Below are positions 38,515 to 47,924 of a stretch of DNA of 64,000 nucleotides, in pieces. The translations under genes were made by a program, and so were the position numbers. The number at the start of each line of letters is the position of its first letter. Position 1 is the stretch's first letter. The notes beneath the pieces were generated by a model. It did not search any database, was not told the DNA's origin, and worked only from the letters and a program-made list of their open reading frames with translations. Source of the stretch: Streptomyces mexicanus (GTDB taxonomy: Bacteria > Actinomycetota > Actinomycetes > Streptomycetales > Streptomycetaceae); the NCBI RefSeq assembly GCF_902506575.1, contig NZ_LR732544.1, positions 1,589,405 through 1,653,404 on the forward strand, written 5' to 3'.

Positions 38515-39150
38515 TCAGACCTCGGCGGAGGCGCCCGGCGCCAGCCGCAGGTGCTCGGCGCCGCCCAGGGCGCCGATCTGGTGGTCGTAGACCGGGCGGG
38601 CGAGGTCGGTGAGCAGCGCGTCGTGCACGTCGTACGCCCGCTGCGGCTTGACCTCGCGGACGTAGTCGATCACCTCGGCGATCTTGTTCCAGGGGGCCAT
38701 CACGGGCAGCATCAGCGTCTCGACCGGGTGGTCGGGGACGGTGAGCGCGTCACCGGGGTGGAAGACCTTGCCGCCGTCGATGAGGTAGCCGACGTTCGTG
38801 ATGCGCGGGATGTCCGGGTGGATCACCGCGTGCAGCTCGCCGTGCACCTGGACCTCGAACCCGGCGGCGGTGAAGGTGTCGCCGTGGCCGACGGTGTGCA
38901 CGCGGCCCGGGAACGCCGCCGAGATCTGCTCCGCCACCGACTTCAGGGTCCAGATCTCGGCCGCCGGGTTGGCCTCCATCGCGGCCCGCAGCCGGTCCTC
39001 GTCGAAGTGGTCGAAGTGCTCATGGGTGACCAGGACGGCGTCCGCGCCGACGGCCGCGTCCTCCTCGCTGAACCCGCCCGGGTCGATGACGAGGGTGCGT
39101 CCGTCCTTCTCCAGGCGGACACAGGCGTGCGACTTCTTCGTGAGCTTCAT
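38515..39150 (-). CDS. MBL-fold metallo-hydrolase
   Basis: The 211-residue protein is of the UlaG-like/DUF-type metallo-beta-lactamase superfamily. It begins MKLTKKSHACVRLEKDGRTLVIDPGGF and has the metal motif THEHFDHFD (HxHxDH), a later His in GELHAVIHP and Asp in FHPGDALTVPD. Substrate is unknown. The ATG at 39150 is preferred; GGGAG lies only 2-3 bp upstream, which is close but better than the upstream starts. Confidence 0.85.
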   Translation of the reverse strand: MKLTKKSHACVRLEKDGRTLVIDPGGFSEEDAAVGADAVLVTHEHFDHFDEDRLRAAMEANPAAEIWTLKSVAEQISAAFPGRVHTVGHGDTFTAAGFEVQVHGELHAVIHPDIPRITNVGYLIDGGKVFHPGDALTVPDHPVETLMLPVMAPWNKIAEVIDYVREVKPQRAYDVHDALLTDLARPVYDHQIGALGGAEHLRLAPGASAEV

Positions 39151-39229
39151 GACTCCCATCTTGCCGCGCCGGGTCGCGGCGGCGCTCGAGGAGCCGGGCA
39201 CGGGGCCGGGGACGGTGCCGTCCGCCGGG

Positions 39230-40534
39230 TCACTCCGCCGGGGTGGTCTCCTCCTCGATGACCCGCTGGGCCACCCGGAAGGCGCGGCCCGCGACCGGCA
39301 TGCCGCAGTAGACGGCCGTCTGGAGCAGTACTTCCTTGATCTCGTCCGGGGTCAGGCCGATGCGCAGGGCGGCCCGGGTGTGCGCGGCCAGCTCCTCCAG
39401 GTGGCCGCCCGCCACCAGCGCCGTCAGGGCCACGCAGCTGCGGGTGCGCCGGTCCAGGCCGGGCCGGTGCCAGATCTCGCCCCAGGCGGTGCGGGTGAGC
39501 AGGTTCTGGAAGTCACCGGAGAAGTCGTCGGCCTGCTCCAGCTCGCGGTCGACGTGCGCGTCGCCCAGCACCTCGCGGCGGATCTTGAGGCCGGTCTCGT
39601 AGCCGTCCGGGCCGGCGGTGGCCGGGGGCTGCGCCTGGGCGGGGGCTATCTCGGCGACCGGCGTGACGGGCGCGGCCGGCGGGGCCGCGGCCCGGCCCGG
39701 CCTGGGCGGGGCGGCGGCGCCCGCCCCCCGCCCCGCGCCCCCGTCGCACGCGGGCCGCCCCGCGGCGGGGGCGCGCCGCACCAGCAGGTCGGTGACGGCG
39801 GCGGGCTGCTCCACCGGGACCAGGTGGGAGGCGGAGGGCACGACGGCGAGGCGGGCGTCGGGAATGCCGGCGACCAGGGTCCGGGCCTCGGCGGGGCCGG
39901 TGACCTGGTCGTCGGAGCCGACCAGGACGAGCGTGGGCACGCCGACGCGGCCCAGCTCGGCCCGCACGTCGAAGGCGGCCAGCGCCTCGCAGGCGGCGAT
40001 GTAGCAGCCGGGATCGGTGGTGCGCACCATCTGCACGGCCCAGTCGGTGATCGCGGGCTGGGCGGCGGCGAAGGCGGGCGTGAACCAGCGGTCCGGGGAG
40101 GTACGGGCGATGGGGTCGAGGCCGTTCGTGCGGACCACGACCCCGCGCTGGCGGAACTCGTCCGCCGTGCCGAACCGGGGTGAGGCGGCGATCACCGCCA
40201 AGGAGGCCAGGCGCTCGGGGTGGCGCAGGGCCAGCTCCACCCCGACCGCGCCGCCGAGCGCGCAGCCGGCGTAGCCGAAGCGCTGCACGCCCAGGGCGTC
40301 GAGCGTGGCGAGCAGCCGGTCGGCCAGCTCGGTGACCGAGGCGGCCGGGTGGGCGGGCGCGCCGCCGTGGCCCGGCAGGTCGTACCGGAAGACCCGCCAC
40401 TGCCGGGCCAGCTCCGGGACCTGACGGTCCCACATGTGCCATGTGGTACCCAGTGAGGGACCCAGGATCAGGACCGGAGCGTCTTCTGGCCCGTCAAAGC
40501 GGTATTGCAGGGGGTTCGAGGGTGTCTCACTCAC
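39230..40534 (-). CDS. pcaL: PcaL-like fusion: alpha/beta hydrolase (enol-lactonase-like) with carboxymuconolactone decarboxylase domain
   Basis: The 434-residue protein joins a ~255-residue alpha/beta hydrolase resembling 3-oxoadipate enol-lactonase (PcaD) to a C-terminal 4-carboxymuconolactone decarboxylase domain (PcaC; LTALVAGGHLEELAAHTRAA, LLQTAVYCGMPVAGRAF) through a ~60-residue Ala/Pro/Gly linker. In protocatechuate breakdown such PcaL proteins do both last ring-derived steps. Two oddities: no other pca genes are nearby, and the nucleophile elbow reads AGCALGG, with Ala where Ser is expected (G-x-S-x-G). Lactonase activity is therefore doubtful. The GTG at 40534 follows GAGAGGG by 8 bp. 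Confidence 0.8.
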   Translation of the reverse strand: MSETPSNPLQYRFDGPEDAPVLILGPSLGTTWHMWDRQVPELARQWRVFRYDLPGHGGAPAHPAASVTELADRLLATLDALGVQRFGYAGCALGGAVGVELALRHPERLASLAVIAASPRFGTADEFRQRGVVVRTNGLDPIARTSPDRWFTPAFAAAQPAITDWAVQMVRTTDPGCYIAACEALAAFDVRAELGRVGVPTLVLVGSDDQVTGPAEARTLVAGIPDARLAVVPSASHLVPVEQPAAVTDLLVRRAPAAGRPACDGGAGRGAGAAAPPRPGRAAAPPAAPVTPVAEIAPAQAQPPATAGPDGYETGLKIRREVLGDAHVDRELEQADDFSGDFQNLLTRTAWGEIWHRPGLDRRTRSCVALTALVAGGHLEELAAHTRAALRIGLTPDEIKEVLLQTAVYCGMPVAGRAFRVAQRVIEEETTPAE

Positions 40535-40827
40535 GTCCCAGACCCTCTCACGTATCACAAAATCTCACACAGCCGGGGGAACCCAGCGCTTCGTGCCCCT
40601 CGCGGCACAGCGCGCCCGCCGACTGGCTCGCTCGGCAGGCCGTTGACACCCGCTCACCCCTCCGTGGCAGCACCGTACAGGCCGTCCCGCGTGGGCGATC
40701 GTCCACGCGCTATACGATTCAGGCCGTCGCCCGATGCTCGTGCTGAGCGCGTACGCAGCCCACCCGGCAGGGGTTCGGGCCTGGGCGTGGCGGAGCGGTT
40801 GAGAAGCAGGCCGGCTGGGGGAACAAG

Positions 40828-43098
40828 GTGGTGGCACGGGTGGCCGACGCGAGGGGTGCGGGATTCGGGACGCTGCTACGGCAGTTCCGGCTGGCGGCGT
40901 CGCTGACGATCGAGGCGTTGGCGGAGGCGTCCGGGGTCAGCGTCCGCGGGATCGGGGATCTGGAGCGCGGACGACGGGCGACCCCCCAGCGCAGGACGGT
41001 GGCGGCGCTCGCGGACGGGCTGGGGCTGGACGATGCGGACCGGGAGCGGCTGCTGGCCGTCGCCCGGAGCGGCCGCAACCCCGTCCACCGCCCGGCGGGG
41101 CTGCACGCCTTCCCCCGTGGCATCGACGATTTCGTGGGCCGGGAGCCGGAGCTGGCACGGCTGATGTCGCTGGCCGCACAGGAGGACGCCGGGATACCGG
41201 TGGTGGTGGCGGTGTCCGGACCGCCCGGCACGGGCAAGACCACCCTGGCCCTGCACGCCTCCCACGCGCTGGCCGGACACTTCCCCGACGGGCAGCTGAT
41301 GCTCGACCTCCGCGGCATGGACGACGACCCGCCCGACCCCGGCGAGCTGATACTCCACGTGCTCAAGGCGTTGGGAGTGGCCGACCGGGACCTGTCCAAG
41401 GCCGGCCCGAAGGGCCATCCGGAACTGTACCGGCGGATGCTGGCCGAGCGGCGCTGTCTGCTGGTGCTGGACAACGCCCGCGACGAGGCCCAGGTCCGCC
41501 CGCTCCTGCCCGGCGCGGGCACCGCGATGGTGGTGATCACCAGCCGGCGGATGCTCACCGGCCTGGAGAGCGTCCACCGCGTGCCCCTCGGCGAACTGTC
41601 CCGCGCCGACGCCGCCACTTTCCTGACCGCCCTGGTCGACAAGGAACGCGCGGACGCCGACCCGGGCGCGCTGGCCGAGGTCGCCGACCGCTGCGGGCAT
41701 CTGCCGCTGGCCCTGCGCGTGGCGGGCAACTGGCTGGCCACCCGCACCGGCTGGACCGTACGCCGCCTCGCCGACCGCCTCGCCCAGGAAGAACGCCGCC
41801 TGGACACCCTCACCGCCGGTGACCTGCATGTCTCGGCCGCCTTCGACCTGTCCTCCCGCCAGCTCACCCCCGACGCCGCCCGCCTGTTCCGCCTCCTCGC
41901 CCTGGTCGACGGCCCGGATGTCAGCGCCGCGGGCGCAGCCCAGCTGACCGGACAGCCGCCGTTCGACACCGAGGACACCCTTGAGGAACTCGTCGAGACC
42001 GGCCTGCTGAACACCTATCGGGACCGCTACCGCCTGCACGACCTGCTGCGCCTGTACGCCCGCAGCCGATTGCGGGCCGAGGAGCCCGACGACGAGTCGG
42101 AGAAGGCTCGTTCGGCACTGCGCCGCTGGCTGCTGGAGACCGCCGTCGTGGCCGGCCGCTGGTACGAGCCCGACCACGGCGCCCCACCCGCCACCTGGCA
42201 GGGCGCCGTCGACCTGTCCAGCGCCGAACACGCCCGCCACTGGCTCCAGGCCGAGGGCGCCAACTGGCTCGCCGCCCTGCGCGCGACCGCCACCGCGGGC
42301 GACCACGCCACCGTCGTCGAGGTCGCCGAGGCCCTTCACTGGTTCTCCGACCAGTGGATCTTCTGGGGACACTGGCCCGAGGTCTGCGGCATCGCCGCGG
42401 ACTCCGCCCAGGCATTGGGCGACCCCCTCCTCGAAGCCACCCACCTCAACAACCACGCCTGGGCCCTGCTCATCTGCGAAAGCCGCCACCACGACAGCCT
42501 CGCCCGCGCCGCCGAGGCCCTGCGGGCCGCCCAGCGCGCCGAGGACCTCCCCCAGCAGGGCTGGGCGCACAGCTACACCGCCTGGGCCCTCGGTCTGCTC
42601 GGCGAGCACGCAGCGGCGGTGCGTCACAATCGCGAGGCGGCCAGGCTCTTCGAGGCGGCGGGTGACCTCCACGGCACCCTGCACGCCATGAGCAGCCACG
42701 CCAACACCCTTCTGGAGGCGGGCCGGTACCGGGACTCCATCACGGAACACCTGCGCACGCTCGCCTTCCTCGAACAGGCCGGCGACGACATAGAACCGCA
42801 CAGCGCCGACTTCAACCGCGTCAACGTCGAGACGTCCATCGGCCGGGCCAACGCCTACCTGGGCAACTGGTCCGAGGCCGCCGCCCACCTGCGCAACGCC
42901 GTGGACCTCAGCCACGCCAACGGCCATCCCGGTCTGGAGAGCCGCGCCCTGGTGCACCTCGGCAACGCGCTGCTGGCCGCCGGTCACCGGGACGAGGCCC
43001 ACAACGCCTACGCCCGGTGCCTCGCCCTCGGCGCGGCGGCCAACCCCCAGCACATCGCCACGGCCCGGGAACGCCTGGCCGACCTCGGCCCCCGGTGA
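40828..43098 (+). CDS. STAND-type regulator: XRE helix-turn-helix, NB-ARC NTPase and TPR repeats
   Basis: The 756-residue protein has an N-terminal XRE DNA-binding domain (LTIEALAEASGVSVRGIGDLERGRRATP), an NB-ARC P-loop ATPase (Walker A SGPPGTGKTTLAL near residues 130-142, Walker B-like LLVLDNARD, STSRR-like VITSRR, and GHLPLALRVAG), a winged-helix stretch, and C-terminal tetratricopeptide-like repeats (from about residue 500). Proteins of this build in Streptomyces are usually pathway or development regulators. The same architecture is also used in anti-phage sensors, so a defence role cannot be excluded. No SARP domain is present. The GTG at 40828 follows a GGGGG by 6 bp. It is monocistronic. 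Confidence 0.88.
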   Translation: MVARVADARGAGFGTLLRQFRLAASLTIEALAEASGVSVRGIGDLERGRRATPQRRTVAALADGLGLDDADRERLLAVARSGRNPVHRPAGLHAFPRGIDDFVGREPELARLMSLAAQEDAGIPVVVAVSGPPGTGKTTLALHASHALAGHFPDGQLMLDLRGMDDDPPDPGELILHVLKALGVADRDLSKAGPKGHPELYRRMLAERRCLLVLDNARDEAQVRPLLPGAGTAMVVITSRRMLTGLESVHRVPLGELSRADAATFLTALVDKERADADPGALAEVADRCGHLPLALRVAGNWLATRTGWTVRRLADRLAQEERRLDTLTAGDLHVSAAFDLSSRQLTPDAARLFRLLALVDGPDVSAAGAAQLTGQPPFDTEDTLEELVETGLLNTYRDRYRLHDLLRLYARSRLRAEEPDDESEKARSALRRWLLETAVVAGRWYEPDHGAPPATWQGAVDLSSAEHARHWLQAEGANWLAALRATATAGDHATVVEVAEALHWFSDQWIFWGHWPEVCGIAADSAQALGDPLLEATHLNNHAWALLICESRHHDSLARAAEALRAAQRAEDLPQQGWAHSYTAWALGLLGEHAAAVRHNREAARLFEAAGDLHGTLHAMSSHANTLLEAGRYRDSITEHLRTLAFLEQAGDDIEPHSADFNRVNVETSIGRANAYLGNWSEAAAHLRNAVDLSHANGHPGLESRALVHLGNALLAAGHRDEAHNAYARCLALGAAANPQHIATARERLADLGPR

Positions 43099-43249
43099 GC
43101 CGCCGGCACCCCTGACGCACACCACGCTTCGTCACACCGAGGTCACCCCGTCCCGGCTCACCCGTCCCGGTTCGCCCGTGCGGTGCGTGTGCGCCGCCGT
43201 GTCTCTCAGCGCACGGGAACCTGCCCGACAGTGCACCGCCGTGCCGGAG

Positions 43250-44397
<1,148 letters not shown>

Positions 44398-45372
44398 ATG
44401 ACCGATGACCCCACCACTCAGTCCGCACCCGTGCTGGAGCAGGCCGCCGCGGACTTCGCCGCGTCCACCGCCGCCCGGCCGTACCTGTTCGAGCTGCCGC
44501 CCGCCGAGGGACGCAAGGCGGTCGACGAGGTGCAGTCCGATGAGATCGCCAAGCCCGCGGTCGACGAGGAGTGGATCACCGTCCAGGGCGGACCCACCGG
44601 TTCCGTCCGCGCCCGCATCGTCAAGCCCGCCGGTGCCACCGGTGTCCTGCCCGTCATCTTCTACATCCACGGCGCCGGATGGGTGTTCGGCAACGCGCAC
44701 ACCCACGACCGCCTGGTCCGGGAGCTGGCGGTGGGTGCCGGGGCCGCGGTGGTGTTCCCCGAGTACGACCTGTCGCCGGAGCACCGCTACCCCGTCGCCA
44801 TCGAGCAGAACTGGACCGTGGCCCGCTGGATCGTCACCGACGGTGCCAGCAAGGGCCTGGACGCCACTCGCATCGCCGCCGCCGGCGACTCGGTCGGCGG
44901 CAACATGACCGCGGCCCTGACGCTCATGGCCAAGGAGCGGGGCGGCCTTCCGCTGGTCCAGCAGGTGCTGTTCTACCCGGTGACCGACGCGTCGTTCGAC
45001 ACGCCGTCCTACCACCGGTTCGCCACCGGGTACTTCCTGCGCCGCGACGGCATGCAGTGGTTCTGGGACCAGTACACCACCGACCCTGCCCAGCGGGCCG
45101 AGGTCACCGCCTCCCCGCTGCGGGCCGGCATCGAGCGGCTCGCCGGCCTGCCGCCGGCGCTCGTCATCACCGGCGAGGCCGACGTCCTGCGCGACGAGGG
45201 CGAGGCGTACGCCAACAAGCTCCGCCAGGCCGGGGTGGCGGTGACCGCCGTCCGCTACCAGGGCATCATCCACGACTTCGTGATGCTCAACGCGCTGCGC
45301 GGCACGCACGCCGCCGAGGCGGCCATCGCCCAGGCCGTGCACACCCTGCGCACCGCACTGCACACCGCCTGA
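44398..45372 (+). CDS. Alpha/beta hydrolase, hormone-sensitive-lipase (Aes) family
   Basis: The 324-residue esterase/lipase-like protein has the HSL-family oxyanion motif as HGAGW, nucleophile Ser in GDSVGGN, Asp in GEADVLRDEG and His in GIIHDF. It is a clear paralogue of the protein encoded at 52829-53821, sharing long stretches such as SPEHRYPVA/APEARYPVA and FWDQY. AGGAG precedes the ATG. Its last codons and stop lie in the first unit of a 29-bp tandem repeat, and another alpha/beta hydrolase gene follows 60 bp later, probably in one operon. Confidence 0.92.
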   Translation: MTDDPTTQSAPVLEQAAADFAASTAARPYLFELPPAEGRKAVDEVQSDEIAKPAVDEEWITVQGGPTGSVRARIVKPAGATGVLPVIFYIHGAGWVFGNAHTHDRLVRELAVGAGAAVVFPEYDLSPEHRYPVAIEQNWTVARWIVTDGASKGLDATRIAAAGDSVGGNMTAALTLMAKERGGLPLVQQVLFYPVTDASFDTPSYHRFATGYFLRRDGMQWFWDQYTTDPAQRAEVTASPLRAGIERLAGLPPALVITGEADVLRDEGEAYANKLRQAGVAVTAVRYQGIIHDFVMLNALRGTHAAEAAIAQAVHTLRTALHTA

Positions 45373-45415
45373 CCCGCGGTCCGTCACTGCACACCGTTTG
45401 ACCCGCAGCCCGTCT
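45358..45415. repeat. 29-bp tandem repeat spanning a stop codon
   Basis: Unit 1 (45358-45386) covers the last four codons and TGA of the HSL-type hydrolase gene plus 14 bp; unit 2 (45387-45415) repeats it with about four substitutions, including a second in-register TGA. The shared core is CTGCACACCG then TGACCCGC. Confidence 0.8.
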
Positions 45416-45432
45416 CCGAAAGGAACTCCCCC

Positions 45433-46155
45433 TTGTCCCCCACCGACAACCCGACCGTCGTCCTGGTCCACGGCGCGTTCGCCGACGCGTCCAGTTTCGC
45501 CCGCGTCATCCCCGAACTGCTGGGCCGCGGCCTGAACGTGGTGGCCCCGGCGGTGCCCAACCGCAGCCTGCTCGGCGACTCGGCCTACATCGCCTCGGTC
45601 GTCCGCCAGATCCCCGGCCCCGTGGTCCTGGCCGGCCACTCCTACGGAGGCGCCGTGATCACGGTCGCCGGCGTGGAGGACAACGTCAAGGCGCTGGTCT
45701 ACCTGGCCGGTTACGCCCTGGAGGAGGGCGAGAGCCTGGGCGAGCTCCAGGGCGGCTTCCCCGACTCCGACCTGGCCGGCGCGCTGGTCTACACCCCCTT
45801 CCCGCTGGAGGGTTCCCCCGCGCCCGGCACGGACGTCTCGGTGCGGCCCGACAGGTTCCACGCGATCTTCGCCGCCGACGTGGACCCCTCCCTCGCCGCC
45901 GTCCTCGCCGTCTCCCAGCGCCCACTGGCCGCGCAGGCCTTCGGCGAGAAGGCCCCGGCGGCGGCCTGGAAGACCAAGCCCTCGTGGGGCCTGGTCGCCG
46001 CCTCCGACCACACCATCAACCCCGATGTGGAGCGTTACGGCTACGAGCGGGCCGGCATGACCACCGTCGAGGTCGACTCCTCGCACCTGGTGATGCTCGC
46101 CCACCCCGGCCGCGTCGCCGACCTGATCGAAGAGGCGGTCCGCGCCGTGCGCTGA
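45433..46155 (+). CDS. Alpha/beta hydrolase
   Basis: The 240-residue alpha/beta hydrolase has VLVHGAFADASSF, nucleophile Ser in LAGHSYGGAV and His in DSSHLVMLAHP. The overall pattern resembles the EstC/YdaP-type small esterases annotated only as alpha/beta hydrolase. The TTG start at 45433 has AAGGAA 8 bp upstream; no ATG or GTG lies close enough to the first strand. It follows the HSL-type hydrolase gene in the same direction. Confidence 0.88.
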   Translation: MSPTDNPTVVLVHGAFADASSFARVIPELLGRGLNVVAPAVPNRSLLGDSAYIASVVRQIPGPVVLAGHSYGGAVITVAGVEDNVKALVYLAGYALEEGESLGELQGGFPDSDLAGALVYTPFPLEGSPAPGTDVSVRPDRFHAIFAADVDPSLAAVLAVSQRPLAAQAFGEKAPAAAWKTKPSWGLVAASDHTINPDVERYGYERAGMTTVEVDSSHLVMLAHPGRVADLIEEAVRAVR

Positions 46156-46187
46156 CCGACCGCGGGCCCGCCCGTGGCGCGACACCG

Positions 46188-46240
46188 AGCTCCCGTGGCC
46201 GACGGCGACATGTCCAAGTCGTCCGTCCGCCACGGGAGCT
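46188..46240. terminator. Inverted repeat between convergent hydrolase and WhiB genes
   Basis: AGCTCCCGTGGC (46188-46199) and GCCACGGGAGCT (46229-46240) form a perfect 12-bp stem with a 29-base loop, placed between two convergent genes. Confidence 0.6.
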
Positions 46241-46269
46241 TCGTCGTGCCGGGCGCCGGGCCGGTGCGG

Positions 46270-46572
46270 CTACCGTCCTCGACCCGCCGTCTGCCCGGCC
46301 TGCGCCTGCCGGGCGATGTGCCTGCGCTCGGCCTCGGTCAGCCCACCCCAGACGCCGTACGGCTCCCCCAGCGCCAGCGCGAACAGCGCGCACTTCTCCC
46401 GCACCGTGCAGGCCTGGCACACGCTGCGGGCCCGGTCCTCACGGCGGATCCGCTCGCTGCCCCGCTCTCCGGCCGGGGAGTAGAAGACAGCACCGTCCAG
46501 GCCCCGGCAGGCGGCCTCCGTCTGCCACTCCCAGAGATCGGCAAGGGGGCGGATCCTCTTCTTCGCGCGCAT
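46270..46572 (-). CDS. WhiB family iron-sulfur transcription factor
   Basis: The 100-residue protein has the four Cys ligands of a 4Fe-4S cluster (TEAACRG, then VCQACTVREKC), the turn motif GVWGGLTEAERR and a basic C-terminal tail for DNA contact. WhiB-like proteins work with sigma factor region 4 in actinobacterial development and stress response. The ATG at 46572 is chosen because GGGAG lies 10 bp upstream; an ATG eleven codons earlier has no site. I cannot assign it to a particular Wbl subclass. Confidence 0.93.
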   Translation of the reverse strand: MRAKKRIRPLADLWEWQTEAACRGLDGAVFYSPAGERGSERIRREDRARSVCQACTVREKCALFALALGEPYGVWGGLTEAERRHIARQAQAGQTAGRGR

Positions 46573-46685
46573 CGTGCACCAACTCCCGTCGGGTGTGAGG
46601 GTCATGACCCGACCGATGCGGGTGACCGGGCCGCTCACCACGCTGGGCAAGCCCGCGCGGACGGCGTGATCGAGCGCGCACGACG

Positions 46686-46726
46686 ACCGCGCCCCCCGCG
46701 AACGAGCGGTTCGCGGGGGGCGCGGT
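46686..46726 (-). terminator. Strong terminator after the GNAT gene
   Basis: An 18-bp stem (46686-46703 with 46709-46726) with a GAGCG loop lies 35 bp beyond the acetyltransferase stop on the minus strand. Confidence 0.85.
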
Positions 46727-46760
46727 GGCAGGGTGTGCGCAGTTGTCGACGCGGGGTCGG

Positions 46761-47096
46761 TCAGCGCAGTGCCTCGCGGAGCCAGTGCCGGACGTCCGGG
46801 GTGACCGGGTCGGCGATGTCGGCGAACTCGTCGTGCCGCTCCAGGAAGCCCGCCACGTACGGGCAGACCGGCACGACGCGCCTGCTCGCGGCGCGCACGT
46901 CGGTCAGGGCCTCCTTCACCAGGCGGGACGCGAGGCCCTGTCCGGCGAAGTCGTCGCCGATCTCGGTGTGGTAGAAGACGCGCTGCTCGTCGCGGTCCAG
47001 GTACTCGGTGAAGCCGGCGAGCACGCCGTCGACGAGGATCTCGTAACGGTGCTTGTCCTCGACTCGTACGACGACGGGACTGGCGGGCGTGGCCAT
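46761..47096 (-). CDS. Small GNAT acetyltransferase (YjdJ-like)
   Basis: The 111-residue protein is a minimal GCN5-related N-acetyltransferase of the YjdJ/COG2388 type: RYEILVDGVLAGFTEY, the acetyl-CoA loop DDFAGQGLASRLVKEAL and VPVCPYVAGFLERH. Acceptor unknown. GAAAGG lies 6-7 bp before the ATG at 47096; the longer frame beginning at 47291 lacks similarity. It is divergent from the AhpD-like gene. Confidence 0.9.
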   Translation of the reverse strand: MATPASPVVVRVEDKHRYEILVDGVLAGFTEYLDRDEQRVFYHTEIGDDFAGQGLASRLVKEALTDVRAASRRVVPVCPYVAGFLERHDEFADIADPVTPDVRHWLREALR

Positions 47097-47377
47097 GGGA
47101 AGCCTTTCGGGTAAGGGGGGTGCGGAATTGCGGCGCGGGCGGATGGCGGCTTTGGGCAGGGCCAGGGCGGGCAGCCGGTCCCCGTCGTAGCCGCTCACCT
47201 CGCCGAGACGGTCGGAGGCGTGCTGCCGATCGTGCTGGAATGAGCCTCGACGTTGCTCATGAAGCACCTCCCGCTTTCGTTGTTCATTCAACTATCATGC
47301 GAGTGATCACGGGCGCCACTCCCCGAGGGTGCGCCTCACCACAAGCCGCGCGGAAGCGGCCTGCCGAAGGAGTGCAG
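47097..47377. promoter_or_regulatory. Divergent promoter region with repeated GTTG(C/T)TCAT
   Basis: Between the GNAT and AhpD-like genes, GTTGCTCAT (47252-47260) and GTTGTTCAT (47279-47287) form a direct repeat 27 bp apart. The second is part of the near-palindrome GTTGTTCATTCAAC (47279-47292), the most AT-rich stretch in the gap. It is a plausible operator or promoter for the AhpD-like gene. Confidence 0.35.
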
Positions 47378-47872
47378 GTGAACGATCCGACCCGGGCGCA
47401 GGCTCAGGCGGGCCGACGGGTGTTCGTCGACAAGCAGAGTCCGCGGGCGTACAAGGCCCTGACCCGGACCGCCGAGGAGGTGCGGGCGGTCGCGGCCGAC
47501 GCCGGGCTGGACCGCCGACTGGTGGAACTGGTCAACCTGCGGGTCTCCCAGATCAACGGCTGCGCCTACTGTCTCAGCGTCCACACCCGGGCCGCGCTGG
47601 GCGCCGGGGAGAGCACCCAGCGCCTCGGCGTGCTCCCGGCGTGGCGGGACACCGAGCTGTTCAGCCCCCGGGAGCGGGCGGCGCTGGCCCTGGCGGAGGC
47701 GACCACCAGCCCGGCGGACGCCGCCGCGCAGCAGGACGCCTACGACGACGCCCGCCGGGTGCTGACCGACGACGAGATCTCCGCGGTGGTCTGGGTGGCG
47801 ATCACCATCAACGCCTTCAACCGCGTCTCCATCCTCAGCAAGCACCCGGTGCGGCCGGTCCCGGCGCAGTGA
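47378..47872 (+). CDS. Carboxymuconolactone decarboxylase / AhpD-like alkylhydroperoxidase family protein
   Basis: The 164-residue helical protein has the redox CxxC plus His of AhpD-like enzymes (NGCAYCLSVHTRAAL) and the family end block WVAITINAFNRVSI. Members reduce peroxides or serve as thiol-disulfide partners. The GTG at 47378 follows AAGGAG by 6 bp. It is a single gene divergent from the GNAT gene. Confidence 0.9.
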   Translation: MNDPTRAQAQAGRRVFVDKQSPRAYKALTRTAEEVRAVAADAGLDRRLVELVNLRVSQINGCAYCLSVHTRAALGAGESTQRLGVLPAWRDTELFSPRERAALALAEATTSPADAAAQQDAYDDARRVLTDDEISAVVWVAITINAFNRVSILSKHPVRPVPAQ

Positions 47873-47924
47873 CCGGCGCGGGCCGCCGGACCCCGGAGAG
47901 GGGCCCGCGGCTCCCGGCCGGCGG

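Noticed and set aside
40740-40830. Possible tRNA before the STAND gene
   Set aside because: The stretch GTGGCGGAGCGGTTGAGAAG looks like part of a serine or leucine tRNA, but no acceptor stem or T-loop can be paired.
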